From the NCBI GenBank assembly GCA_020890945.1, contig JAJHPK010000015.1:1-64000 (forward strand): a stretch of 64,000 bases of DNA, read 5' to 3'. The notes under the pieces are model-generated. The model saw only the letters and a program-made list of their open reading frames with translations, did no database searches and was not told where the DNA came from. Positions 1 to 9,000 of this stretch are shown here, in pieces. Both the position numbers and the translations under genes were made by a program. The DNA comes from Nitrosomonas sp. GTDB lineage: Bacteria > Pseudomonadota > Gammaproteobacteria > Burkholderiales > Nitrosomonadaceae. Position 1 is the first letter of the stretch; every line of letters begins with the position of its first letter.

Positions 1-236
1 ATTTAAACAAACTGTATGTTCAACTCGGTGCATTCGGTTCACAAAACAATGCGCAACATTTTGTCATGCACATTAAGAACAAACTTTCGTGGCTGCAAGA
101 TCCAATCCGTGTTATTGAACACAATGGTTTGCATAAAATTCATGCCGGACCTTATTCTGATTCAACTTCAGCAGAACGCATTGCTTTTTCAATCCAACAG
201 CACTTGGCGATTAAACCCGTACTGGTTTATGACTAA
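1..236 (+). CDS. rlpA: RlpA-like septal lytic transglycosylase, C-terminal SPOR domain (5' end outside window)
   Basis: The frame that begins at base 3 is open from the window edge to a TAA at 234-236. It reads LYVQLGAFGSQNNAQHF, later HKIHAGPYSDSTSAER and finally KPVLVYD. This is the layout of a SPOR domain, which binds denuded peptidoglycan at the division septum: the LQLGAF-type first strand, the GPY motif, and an end like those of RlpA proteins. RlpA is a periplasmic or outer-membrane lytic transglycosylase, but only the peptidoglycan-binding tail is visible here, so the enzymatic part is inferred. Other SPOR proteins (DamX, DedD, FtsN) remain possible. An ATG ORF at 16-240 in another frame is a shadow of this reading. 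Confidence 0.75.
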   Translation, partial: LNKLYVQLGAFGSQNNAQHFVMHIKNKLSWLQDPIRVIEHNGLHKIHAGPYSDSTSAERIAFSIQQHLAIKPVLVYD

Positions 237-241
237 ATAGC

Positions 242-273
242 AAAAAAAATCCCTATTGCACGCAATAGGGATT
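242..273 (-). terminator. Rho-independent terminator for minus-strand transcription
   Basis: The arms 248-258 and 263-273 pair perfectly over 11 bp with a four-base loop. Bases 242-249 are eight A on the plus strand, so the U run follows the hairpin only for transcription on the minus strand. No minus-strand protein gene ends here, which is why this site supports the sRNA call. It may also weakly stop rlpA transcription on the plus strand, where it lacks a U tail. Confidence 0.75.
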
Positions 274-447
274 AAAGGGCCTCGTCATAAAATCATTCAT
301 CGCTGTTTATCGAAATCATGAGAAACATCTTCCTTAGCAAGTATTCACACTTTTTCACATTTCGATTTCTGAAGTCTTTAACTTCAGATCAATTGCGATA
401 ACTGACTCTACTATAATACTTACCAAGTATTTTGAAGATGAAAACAG
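242..447 (-). ncRNA. Candidate CRP-activated small RNA
   Basis: The minus strand has a complete transcription unit without an ORF of useful size. A TGTGA-N6-TCACA box (481-496) lies 21 bases upstream of a TATATT -10 hexamer (459-454), placing the box centre at -41.5 from a start near 447. The RNA would fold a 7-bp hairpin (415-431, loop of 3) and another 7-bp hairpin (369-387, loop of 5). It would end in an 11-bp hairpin (248-273) followed by an eight-U run (249-242). No long ORF is present; the longest reading from an ATG is about a dozen codons. Spot 42 and CyaR of enterics are known CRP-controlled small RNAs, but no sequence similarity to them is claimed. Existence and function are inferred from layout only. 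Confidence 0.5.
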
Positions 448-453
448 AAATGA

Positions 454-496
454 AATATACCCACATATTTCAATTATGAATGTGAGTTTTCTCACA
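454..496 (-). promoter_or_regulatory. Class II CRP-type promoter (box plus -10)
   Basis: Bases 481-496 read TGTGAG-TTTT-CTCACA, a perfect match to both CRP half sites TGTGA-N6-TCACA. On the minus strand a TATATT hexamer occupies 459-454. The distance puts the palindrome centre at -41.5, the standard class II activator position. The haloperoxidase promoter at 60364-60406 has the same layout and a similar 21-bp linker, with AATTGAAA in both. Confidence 0.55.
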
Positions 497-528
497 ATCT
501 CGTTCATTCTGATATAAAAAGGGTGGTG

Positions 529-556
529 TTGTAGGCCTGAGTTTAAATGGTATACT
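529..556 (+). promoter_or_regulatory. Possible extended -10 promoter for ubiJ-ubiB
   Basis: A TGG-TATACT extended -10 (548-556) has only a poor -35 (TTGTAG, 529-534) at a 16-bp spacing. The CRP-type box 481-496 would be centred near -74, two bases away from the usual class I helix face. If real, the transcript has a leader of about 190 nt before ubiJ. This is sequence matching only. Confidence 0.3.
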
Positions 557-751
557 CGGCCGGATATAGATGACTTACAATAACTAAATAACTAGCCTAA
601 ACGGATTAAATCAGCAAATATCGTGCAGAGTCTTTTGTTGAATCCATCATTTCTTTGAATGAAACAGATAGATAGTCTGATTAATGATGAATCCTTAACT
701 AGCGTGGTTCACGTTAGTCGCTTCATGAAAAAATAGAATTTCACTATATAA

Positions 752-1345
752 ATGCTAACTTCACTTGCAATAGATCCAATTAATCATTTTCTTGATTTAG
801 AAATACGAATACGCGAGCAATTAAAGCTATTTTCTGGTCAACATATTCGAATCCAAATATTTCCTATCGTTGAGTTTTACTTGGGTATCAGTGATGAAGG
901 GAAATTATATTTTATTTCTAATCAATCCGAAGCCGATACCACACTATCGATTCCTTCATGGCAGTTGCCTCAATTATTACTATCCAATAAATTGGGATTA
1001 AAACTCATAAAAGTAGTCGGAAATAAAACACTTGGCAACGAAATAATCAATTTAATTCAACAAATTAACCTTGATCATGTTTTTGCGCAGGAATTGAGCA
1101 AAATAATTGGTGACATGCTTACGAATCGCGTAATTCGAACGAACGAAACAGTTCATCAGTGGTATCAAAAAAATTCAGAACAAATTACTGGTTCAGTTTT
1201 AGAATTCTGCGCTGAAGAAAAAAATATCTTCGTAAAATCAACTGCCCATCGTGAATGGACAGAACAAATCGATAAATTGAAACACAGCATGGATCAATTG
1301 GAAGCACGAATCAATCAATTGACCAACCAAAGCGCTTACAAGTGA
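752..1345 (+). CDS. ubiJ: Ubiquinone biosynthesis accessory factor UbiJ (SCP2 domain)
   Basis: The 197-residue protein has an SCP2-type lipid-binding fold in its first part (about residues 5-110, with FYLGISDEGKLYF and IKVVGNKTLGNEI). Its end is a charged coiled coil (about 165-195, WTEQIDKLKHSMDQLEARI), as in UbiJ/YigP. UbiJ works with UbiK and the Ubi enzymes in a soluble complex that handles the hydrophobic ubiquinone intermediates. It sits 55 bp ahead of ubiB, the usual partner; ubiE, often found upstream, is not here. The ATG at 752 has no clear Shine-Dalgarno sequence. The family call rests on fold pattern and neighbour. Confidence 0.85.
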   Translation: MLTSLAIDPINHFLDLEIRIREQLKLFSGQHIRIQIFPIVEFYLGISDEGKLYFISNQSEADTTLSIPSWQLPQLLLSNKLGLKLIKVVGNKTLGNEIINLIQQINLDHVFAQELSKIIGDMLTNRVIRTNETVHQWYQKNSEQITGSVLEFCAEEKNIFVKSTAHREWTEQIDKLKHSMDQLEARINQLTNQSAYK

Positions 1346-1400
1346 CCACAGTGTCATAATTGTATAACCACTTTTAATAAGTTCTCACTCACCTAAATCC

Positions 1401-2915
1401 ATGCGTCTTTTTCGCCTATTAAAAATACTCCGTATCTTCTTTCGACATGGATTAGATGAATTTGCCCTAAGTCATAGTAGGTTAAGGCCTTTGCAACGAT
1501 TTATCCATAAAATCACTTTTTGGAGAAACCTCGAAAGACCTCGAGGAGAAAGATTACGGTTATCTCTAGAAGCATTGGGGCCAATTTTCGTCAAATTTGG
1601 TCAAATGTTATCGACACGTCGGGATTTATTACCGCATGACATCGCTGATGAATTAGCTAAATTACAAGACCAAGTTCCACCGTTTTCCTCAGACCTTGTG
1701 CTGAAAACGCTTGAAACTGAATATGGCAAGAAGGTCCATGAAGTTTTTGCGCAATTTGAACTTACTCCGATCGCCAGCGCATCCGTGGCACAAGTTCATT
1801 TTGCACAATTGCACGATGGCACTGAAGTCGCAGTAAAAATTCTGCGCCCCAATTTAGCACCCATTATCAATCACGATATTGCACTGATGGATACAGGAGC
1901 TTGGTTAGCCGAAGCACTTTGGGCCGATGGAAAACGGTTAAAATTGCGGCAAGTGGTTTCAGAATTTGCAAGACACTTGGACGTTGAATTGGATTTGATG
2001 CGAGAAGCGGCCAATTGCAGCCAGTTACGGCGTAATTTCACGAATTCACCCCTTCTAATTGTTCCCGAAGTCCATTGGGATTATTGCCGCACGAGCGTAA
2101 TGGTGATGGAGCGCATGAAAGGAATCCCGATCAGCCATGTCGCTCAATTACAGCAACAGGGCATTGATATTCCTCAGTTGGCACGTATGGGGGTAGAAAT
2201 ATTTTTCACACAGGTGTTTCGCGATGGTTATTTTCATGCCGACATGCATCCAGGGAATATTTTCGTTGGGGACGATGGGCGTTATATCGCCGTAGATTTT
2301 GGCATTATGGGCACACTGAGCGATCAAGACAAAAACTATTTGGCGCAAAATTTCTTGGCTTTCTTTCGCCGCGATTATGGACGCGTAGCACAAGCTCATG
2401 TTGAAGCCGGTTGGGCCCCGAAAAATACCCGTGTTGATGATTTTGAAGCGGCAATTCGTGCAGTATGCGAACCTATCTTTGATAAACCCTTAAAAGAAAT
2501 TTCCTTTGGTCGCGTTCTATTTCAACTATTTCAAGCATCTCGGCAGTTTAATGTTGAAATTCAACCGCAATTGGTACTGCTGCAAAAAACATTACTGAAT
2601 ATTGAAGGTTTAGGTCGCGATCTTGATCCCAATCTTGATTTATGGAAAACCGCAAAACCATTCCTAGAACACTGGATGGCCGAACAAATCGGCTTTAGCG
2701 GATTTACTGCTCGTATTCAAAAAGAAGCACTTAACTGGGCAGTGATCCTGCCCGAATTTCCACGTTTGATGCATCAAATTCTAACCGAAAACCGCAATCA
2801 TACTTTGGAAAAGAAAATGGAAGCTTTACTCATTGAAGAAAAACAGAAAAACCGTACACTGACATTAATTGCTGTATTGTTAACTGTATTGATAGCTTGG
2901 CAAGTATTTCAATAG
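1401..2915 (+). CDS. ubiB: UbiB, protein-kinase-like ATPase of ubiquinone synthesis
   Basis: The 504-residue protein has the typical UbiB/ADCK marks. These are the KxGQ motif (KFGQ, residues 65-68), an Ala-rich nucleotide loop (ASASVAQV, about 125-132), the lysine in VAVKIL (146), a catalytic-loop segment HADMHPGN (279-286) and the metal-binding DFG (299-301). The last 20 residues form a hydrophobic membrane anchor ([14 protein letters not shown]). UbiB is an inner-membrane ATPase needed for aerobic ubiquinone production, probably by extracting or moving lipid intermediates. It is co-directional with ubiJ and likely on the same transcript. Length is normal for the family (about 500-550). Confidence 0.95.
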   Translation: MRLFRLLKILRIFFRHGLDEFALSHSRLRPLQRFIHKITFWRNLERPRGERLRLSLEALGPIFVKFGQMLSTRRDLLPHDIADELAKLQDQVPPFSSDLVLKTLETEYGKKVHEVFAQFELTPIASASVAQVHFAQLHDGTEVAVKILRPNLAPIINHDIALMDTGAWLAEALWADGKRLKLRQVVSEFARHLDVELDLMREAANCSQLRRNFTNSPLLIVPEVHWDYCRTSVMVMERMKGIPISHVAQLQQQGIDIPQLARMGVEIFFTQVFRDGYFHADMHPGNIFVGDDGRYIAVDFGIMGTLSDQDKNYLAQNFLAFFRRDYGRVAQAHVEAGWAPKNTRVDDFEAAIRAVCEPIFDKPLKEISFGRVLFQLFQASRQFNVEIQPQLVLLQKTLLNIEGLGRDLDPNLDLWKTAKPFLEHWMAEQIGFSGFTARIQKEALNWAVILPEFPRLMHQILTENRNHTLEKKMEALLIEEKQKNRTLTLIAVLLTVLIAWQVFQ

Positions 2916-3165
2916 ATTGATCAGAAATTTAGCCTTTACTTTACGAAACAAATATCTGAAAAACTAGTTTCTAGTACTCTCGAATTATACCAATCGATTC
3001 TTAATTCATATAAGACCTTTGCTCGGTTACAATCAGGATTGATTAGTCGAATACTATAATTATTTTTTAAATCAATATCATATGAGAAATAAATATGAGT
3101 TTTTCCGAATTTGATGTAATCCACCGTACCCAGAAAGGAAATTTTCTGAAGCAAATTGATGAATT

Positions 3166-3251
3166 GAGACTTTTGCAAAAACCCATACTTCTATTTATAA
3201 CAAACTGTTTTTATTGAACTAAAATTTTTTAAAGTATGGTTTTGCAAAGAC
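3166..3251. mobile_element. MITE-like element with imperfect terminal inverted repeats
   Basis: The left end runs from 3166 (GAGACTTTTGC, then AAAAACCCATACTT). The right end (3232-3251) read in reverse is GTCTTTGCAAAACCATACTT. The two arms match over about 18 positions with two small gaps and enclose about 40 bp of AT-rich DNA without coding capacity. Ends with a TTTGCAAAA core remind me of some IS5-group termini, but that is recollection, not a search. No second copy was noticed in the window. Confidence 0.35.
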
Positions 3252-3315
3252 ATCTGGATGTCATCTTTCTCTCATTCATCCATTTCGCTCTTATCGTCGA
3301 CGCACTTAGATAGTG

Positions 3316-3441
3316 TTAACATGCCCTAGTAATTAACGGTATCAACGTTTCTGTCTTAGTATCTCCAACCACTCTCGCATAAACCTTGCTCCCAGCACCG
3401 CGATCACGCTTGTCCTTATGAATACTACCAAAGTAGCTTTC
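3316..3441 (-). pseudogene. IS1595-family transposase remnant
   Basis: On the minus strand the frame from 3441 to the TAA at 3318-3316 reads ESYFGSIHKDKRDRGAGSK and then VYARVVGDTKTETLIPLI. This follows the IS1016/IS1595 transposase pattern around the catalytic D/E-x-YFG, the KR-RGA stretch and the KVY...TETL-P segment. About ten residues between RGAGSK and KVY appear deleted. Nothing upstream (before E) or downstream continues the protein, so only about 41 codons of a roughly 220-codon gene remain. Confidence 0.5.
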
Positions 3442-3634
3442 ATAACAACCTTAATTGAATTTTCTTCATTAATCTACAATAAGTTATCTTCATTAAATTA
3501 ACTTGTTATTTAAGCTAATGTACTACAGCCCAAAATGAATTACTAAAGTTCAAAAAGTTTAAGCCGTTAACTCTGAAAACCCTTATTGGATCTCATAGGT
3601 TTAAAGATCAAAAAATTATTTATAAGATTTCAGA

Positions 3635-4168
3635 ATGAAAATCAACTTTAAAAAGTCAATAAACCACGGTTTTACGCTCATTGAATTAATGATCACATTA
3701 AGCGTTGCAAGCATTCTATTATCCGTTGCTGTTCCAAGTTATCGTTCATTTGTTCAAGACAGCTTGCTGATTACACAAAGTAACAGCTTTTATTCTGCAT
3801 TGGCATTTGCCAAAAGTGAAGCGATCAAACGTAATATTCGTACAACAATATGTCCCAGTACTACTAGTACAAGCTGTACAGATAGTACCACCTGGTCCAA
3901 TGGTTGGATTATTTTTGTCGACAACAATAGCAATAAGTCTGTCGATGCTGGTGAACAAATTCTTCAAGTTACTCCTGCTTTTACAGGAGGAAATACCCTT
4001 ACTACCACTACAAAAACAGTAACCTTTCGTCAAGATGGTTTCTCACCAGGTTCCGCTGCAACTTTTTCAATATGCGATGCCCGTGGTTCAGATTATTCAA
4101 AATCTATCATATTAAGTAATCAAGGACGTTTTCGTACCGAAACAGGAACCCGTGGCTCATGTTCATAA
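3635..4168 (+). CDS. fimT: Minor type IV pilin FimT/FimU (GspH-like)
   Basis: The 177-residue protein starts with a short leader followed by the class III signal [16 protein letters not shown] (Gly12, Glu17). The hydrophobic helix continues to about residue 33. The C-terminal part has four cysteines and the pattern of GspH/FimT domains (SEAIKRN, WSNGWIIFVD). After cleavage by prepilin peptidase PilD, minor pilins of this type prime pilus assembly and cap the fibre in the inner membrane and periplasm. It is the first gene of the fimT-pilV-pilW-pilX-pilY1-pilE run. No strong promoter or Shine-Dalgarno sequence was seen. Confidence 0.88.
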   Translation: MKINFKKSINHGFTLIELMITLSVASILLSVAVPSYRSFVQDSLLITQSNSFYSALAFAKSEAIKRNIRTTICPSTTSTSCTDSTTWSNGWIIFVDNNSNKSVDAGEQILQVTPAFTGGNTLTTTTKTVTFRQDGFSPGSAATFSICDARGSDYSKSIILSNQGRFRTETGTRGSCS

Positions 4169-4680
4169 AGCATAAATATCATTTACTAAAAAGAAACGCT
4201 TGCAAAGGTTTTAGCCTATTAGAAGTACTCATAACCATTTTAGTTGTCTCTTTTGGTTTGTTGGGTATGGCGGCGTTAATTGTTTCCGGTGCTAGAAGCA
4301 ATAATGTAGCTCATTATCGCTCAATTGCCGGTAAGCAAACCGAGGATATTGCGGATCGAATGCGCGCCAACTTAGCTGGCGTATTAGCCGGTTCATACGA
4401 TTCTTTATCAGCCAGTATCCCAGGTGATATTCCAGACTGCCAAACAGCTACCTGCACTGAAACTCAAATGGCTACTTTTGACCACGCACAATGGAACACT
4501 GCTAACTCTATTTTATTACCCGATGGAAAAGGAACTGTTACGGGTACTCTTGCTACTGGTTTTGAGGTAAACATGATGTGGACAGAAAAAGAAATGAGTA
4601 GTGATGACGATGACTCATCAAATTGTCCACGCGGAACACCGAGTAAAACTCGGTGCTTTTACACAAGATTTATGCCATGA
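4159..4680 (+). CDS. pilV: Type IV pilus minor pilin PilV
   Basis: The protein is 173 residues. The prepilin motif KGFSLLEVLI (Gly17, Glu22) is followed by the typical PilV run LLGMAALIVSGARSNN and the conserved segment IADRMRANLAGV. Some Cys-containing loops follow. PilV is a minor pilin of the tip complex with PilW, PilX and PilY1. The ATG overlaps the end of fimT by 10 bp, suggesting coupled translation. The 16-residue leader is longer than usual but has no better internal ATG. Confidence 0.87.
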   Translation: MFIKHKYHLLKRNACKGFSLLEVLITILVVSFGLLGMAALIVSGARSNNVAHYRSIAGKQTEDIADRMRANLAGVLAGSYDSLSASIPGDIPDCQTATCTETQMATFDHAQWNTANSILLPDGKGTVTGTLATGFEVNMMWTEKEMSSDDDDSSNCPRGTPSKTRCFYTRFMP

Positions 4681-4740
4681 AAATGATTTCAGTCATTTTA
4701 TTACCCATTCCCAGCAATGAATTTCTTTAACGGAGTCAAT

Positions 4741-5466
4741 ATGCAGCGAGGATTTACCTTAGTTGAATTGATGATTGCCATGACGATTGGGCTCGTTCTG
4801 TTACTAGTGATTGGAACGGTATTCGTCAGCAGTCGACAAACTTTCAGTGAGCAAGAAAATCACGCACGGTTGCAAGAGACTGGTCGTTTCGCACTAGAAG
4901 TTATTGGACGAAGTATCAAACAAGCCGGGCACGTAGAGATTCCTTTCTCCGGTTTTAAAGTTGGGTTTGAGGGAACTCCTATCAGTGGAGCGAATGGTAG
5001 CTCCAATGCTCCGGATACGATTACCTTGCAGTTTGAAGGTGCAATTGGTGACAGTGATTGCGAAGCTACGCTCGTCAAAGATTCTGTAAAAATTATTCAG
5101 AATCATTTTAATATCGATACAAAAAATGCCGAATTGCAATGCAATGGCATTATTTCAGATGCACCTGGAGCACCAACAACTGGTAATCCCTTACTAAGTA
5201 ATATTGAAGATTTACAAGTTGTGTATGGAATTAGCACCGACTCTCTGCCTTCGGTTAATCAATATGTGGAGTTGCCAGCTGATTGGAATCAAGTAGTCTC
5301 TGCAAGAGTATGCGTATTAGCAAGATCTGAAAAAACCAACATCGCTTCCGCTGGAAATTATCTGGATTGCAACGGAAATTCCGTTGCGATTCCGGCGGAT
5401 AGACGTCTAAGAAAAGCTTTTACAGCAACCTTTAATTTACGCAATCGCATTCACTCTCCACTATGA
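4741..5466 (+). CDS. pilW: Type IV pilus minor pilin PilW
   Basis: The start chosen is ATG 4741, because GGAG lies seven bases upstream and it gives the short leader MQRG before FTLVELMIAM (Gly4, Glu9). An ATG at 4717 in the same frame lacks a ribosome site. The product is 241 residues, with a hydrophobic N-terminal helix and then the PilW-type domain (ARLQETGRFALEVIGRSI and a Cys-containing C-terminal half). It is expected to sit with PilV and PilX in the priming/tip complex that carries PilY1. Its last codon overlaps the pilX start (ATGA). Confidence 0.88.
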   Translation: MQRGFTLVELMIAMTIGLVLLLVIGTVFVSSRQTFSEQENHARLQETGRFALEVIGRSIKQAGHVEIPFSGFKVGFEGTPISGANGSSNAPDTITLQFEGAIGDSDCEATLVKDSVKIIQNHFNIDTKNAELQCNGIISDAPGAPTTGNPLLSNIEDLQVVYGISTDSLPSVNQYVELPADWNQVVSARVCVLARSEKTNIASAGNYLDCNGNSVAIPADRRLRKAFTATFNLRNRIHSPL

Positions 5467-6035
5467 ACGAAAAGATATCTCTACAAGCAAATCAATCCGG
5501 TGCAGTTTTTGTTACAGGGTTGGTTTTTTTACTGGCTTTATCTTTGCTTGGCGTTACCGCAATGAAAATGGCTACGATAGAAGAGCGCATGTCAGGCAAT
5601 ATGCGCGACCGCATGCTCGCCATGCAAGCGGGTGAAATGGCGTTGCGTTACGCAGAACACCATATTCGCGACAATGACGATACCACGAACACACCAAAAT
5701 CGATCGAAGGTATCACCGATTTCGATACAGGCTGTACCGATGGCTTATGTTATTACGGGGTCAATACCGAGCCCACTACACCGGCTTGGAAAACGCTTTG
5801 TTCACCAACATGCCCCATCAGTTATACAAAAGATAATGTTTTTAAAATTGATGGGATCGCTTATACCGCACCTGAGTTACCCAAAGGGCTTATCAGACCC
5901 CCAACCTATCTAATCGAAGGCATTCAGAAAACTCCAGCCGGAGGTTTCTTGCGCTATTACTATCGGGTTACTGTTCGCGCAGAAGGTGCAAAAGATGGAA
6001 CTGTTGTTTGGCTACAAGAAACTTTCCGACCATAA
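5463..6035 (+). CDS. pilX: Type IV pilus assembly protein PilX
   Basis: The 190-residue protein has the PilX N-terminal signature. QSGAVFVTGLVFLLALSLLG is followed by AMKMATIEERMSGNMRDRMLAMQAGEMALRYAE, with no classical FTLIE site, as usual for PilX/GspK-like proteins. The C-terminal half carries cysteines and a YYYRVTVRAEG strand near the end. It starts by ATGA overlap with pilW, so the two are probably coupled. PilX helps to recruit or present PilY1 and affects pilus assembly and adhesion. Confidence 0.87.
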   Translation: MNEKISLQANQSGAVFVTGLVFLLALSLLGVTAMKMATIEERMSGNMRDRMLAMQAGEMALRYAEHHIRDNDDTTNTPKSIEGITDFDTGCTDGLCYYGVNTEPTTPAWKTLCSPTCPISYTKDNVFKIDGIAYTAPELPKGLIRPPTYLIEGIQKTPAGGFLRYYYRVTVRAEGAKDGTVVWLQETFRP

Positions 6036-6072
6036 ATTAATAATTAATAGAAACCTGAAGGAAGCGTTAATC

Positions 6073-9000
6073 ATGAAAATAATAACCTATGGCGTCGGCT
6101 TATTCGTTTATACAATGAGTTGTCTTGTTCAAGCCCAACAACCTCCACTGTCGAATGGACCACTTTTTTTGGGCGGCAATATTTCTCCCAATGTTATGTT
6201 TACATTAGACGACTCGGGTTCAATGCAATTTGAAATAATGCCTGAGAGCCTTATTTTACAAAGCATTTATTATATGTTTCCACGAGCAACCAGTATCTAT
6301 GGGTCTTCTGATTACAGTAATTATTCTATTGATTTCGATCCTACAAACAAATATACCGCTGCTTTACGATCCAGTTCTGTCAACAAGATTTATTATAATC
6401 CTTCCATCAGGTATCTTCCATGGAGTAATGGCGACGGCACTCTAATGAATAATGCAGCCCCTACTTGTGCACCACATAATCCTAAAAATACTACCGCTGG
6501 TTGTAGAAACCTAACTGTTAATAACACTCAAACTTCGAGTTGGTTGAAGAATGACGGATCAAGATCAAGTAGCTCATCAAAAACTTTTTATCCTGCTGTG
6601 TATTTTAGATATAACGGCACCGATACGGATAACAAATACGATCTCACTAAATATACTAAGGTTGAAATTAAATCAACTACACCCACTTATGATGGCAGCA
6701 ATGCTCGTACAGACTGTGCGGCACGCACTACATGTACTTATACAGAAGAAATCCAAAACTTTGCTAATTGGTATACCTATTACCGCTCAAGAATCCTATT
6801 AGCACGTGCAGGTATCGGCAGAGCATTTTCGGCTCAAGGAAATACCATGCGCGTTGGTTTTTCGGCTATTAACAAAAGCTCAACGACTATTGATGGCATT
6901 GCCACAACTGTTGTTAAAAGTGGTGTACGGCAATTTACCGGAACTGATCGAACCAATTTTTTTACCGATCTTTATGGTCACACTATTCCTGCTGCAGGCA
7001 CTCCACTTCGAGAAGCAGTCATCGCGGTAGGTGACTATTTCAAAAGAACAGATGACAAGGGTCCGTGGGGTCAAACTCCGGGCTCTACAGGTGGCACACA
7101 ACATGAATGCCGACAAAACTTTAATATCCTAATGACCGATGGTTATTGGTCAGCTGGTAGTATTTCTGGAATAGATAATGAAGACAATCAATCCGGTTCA
7201 ACTATTACCAATCACTCTTCCCCAGCAGTGCCTGCATCGTATTCTTATTCGCCAGCACTTCCTTATTCGGATGCCTACAGTGATACACTCGCTGACGTTG
7301 CGATGAAATATTGGAAAAACGATTTGCGCACAGACATGCAGAATAAAGTACCAACCAATCCACACGATCCCGCCTTCTGGCAGCATCTGGTGAATTTCAC
7401 GGTAGGTTTAGGTGTGAATGGATCTCTCACGACATTGCCAACAGGCGCAGAGTCATGGCCTGACCCGACAGTAAAAGATGAATATAAAATCGATGATCTT
7501 CAGCATGCCGCAGTAAACAGTCGTGGCAATTTTTTTAGTGCCGCAAATCCTGATGAATTCTCCAATGCGCTATCAAACGCTTTATCTACTATTGTTGCAC
7601 GAACAGGAGCCGCTTCAGCGGTTGCGACTAACTCAAGTTCACTAACGACCAACGAACGCGTTTATCAGGCAAAATTTAATAGCGGCGATTGGAGCGGTCA
7701 ACTAATATCAATACCTTTTACTACTGCTGGATTTGGTACGCCAGATTGGGATGCAGGATTAGTCTCACTCGCTTCAGGAACCATCACGCCCAATTCTCGG
7801 GTTATCATCACCAAAGGTAGTAGTGATGGTGTACCTTTCCAATACACGAATTTAACAGCTTCTCAAAAAGCTTTTTTAGATAAAAACGCAGCAGGAACCG
7901 TGGACAACTGCGGTGCAGAAAGAGTAGCTTATTTGCGTGGTGATGGAACAAATGAAGGCAGTGGAACTTTTCCTTGTGCTGGTACTACAATCAATAAATT
8001 TCGCGCACGACCAACTACCAAGCTGGGAGATATCGTTAATTCTGGTCCTATTTTTGTCGGTAAACCAAATGCAGGTTATTCGAATGTAGATCATCCAGGC
8101 TATTCAGCTTTTCGTACTACCTACAAAAGCAGAACACCCATGGTATATGTCGGCGCGAATGACGGTATGTTGCATGGATTTAATGCGTGTATTGTTGGCG
8201 TAACACCGGGGTGTACCTCGGCAGATGCTGGTAAAGAACTTATTGCTTACGTACCAACGACTGCTTATGCAAATTTAAACAGACTTACCGACAAAGACTA
8301 CAATGCCAATCATCGCTACTTTGTCGATGGCTCGCCGATGGCCGGTGATGTTTATGACAGTGGTTGGAAAAGTATATTGGTTGGAAGCATGAATGCTGGT
8401 GGCCGAGGTTTTTTTGCGCTAGACGTCACCAATCCAATTGATACCACTCAATCCGCCCCTACTTTTACTGTTGCGAATGCGGCTAAACTGCTTTTGTGGG
8501 AGTTTACCGATAGCGATGATGCAGATATGGGCTATAGCCATAATCTTACGCGAATCAATCCATTAACCGGCCAAGCTCGGCAAATCATCAAAATGGAAAA
8601 TAAGCAATGGGCTGTGGTAGTTGGGAATGGCTACAACAGTACCGCTGGTAAAGCAGTACTGTACATATTATTTGTGAATGGAGGTGATGACGGTACTTGG
8701 ACGATAGGCACTGAATATGTCAAATTGGTTGCACACACTGGCTCAGGAAATGGGCTTTCAACCCCTGCTGTATTTGATAGCAATGGTAATGGTTTAATCG
8801 ACGCCATATACGCAGGTGATCTTAAAGGAAATTTATGGAAGTTTGATGTTAGTGACTCATCACCTTCCAACTGGAAAGTAGCATTGGGGGGAGCACCCTT
8901 TTTTGTATCTGGTACTTCAAAGCCGATTGTCTCTCCTCCGGCGATTACTTTCCATCCCAAAGGAGGACAGTTAGTACTATTTGGCACTGGTAAATATCTA

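Larger units (their letters stand above)
237..751. other. Gene-free region with CRP box, candidate sRNA and ubiJ leader
   Basis: This 515-bp stretch between rlpA and ubiJ has no convincing protein gene. It holds a hairpin with a minus-strand U tail (242-273), two smaller perfect hairpins (369-387 and 415-431), a CRP-type palindrome (481-496), a possible plus-strand promoter (529-556) and a small hairpin in the presumed ubiJ leader (698-718: nine pairs including one G-U, loop of three). Confidence 0.7.
2916..3634. other. AT-rich intergenic region with mobile-element debris
   Basis: No intact gene is supported in this 719-bp gap. It contains a roughly 86-bp element with inverted ends (3166-3251) and the remains of an IS1595-type transposase on the minus strand (3316-3441). 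An 80-codon minus ORF at 2936-3178 starts inside the inverted end and resembles nothing I recognise. The gap separates ubiB from the pilin operon and looks like an old insertion hotspot. Confidence 0.6.

Noticed and set aside
2936..3178. 80-codon minus-strand ORF after ubiB
   Set aside because: It starts inside the inverted-repeat end at 3166-3251, has no ribosome site and resembles no family.
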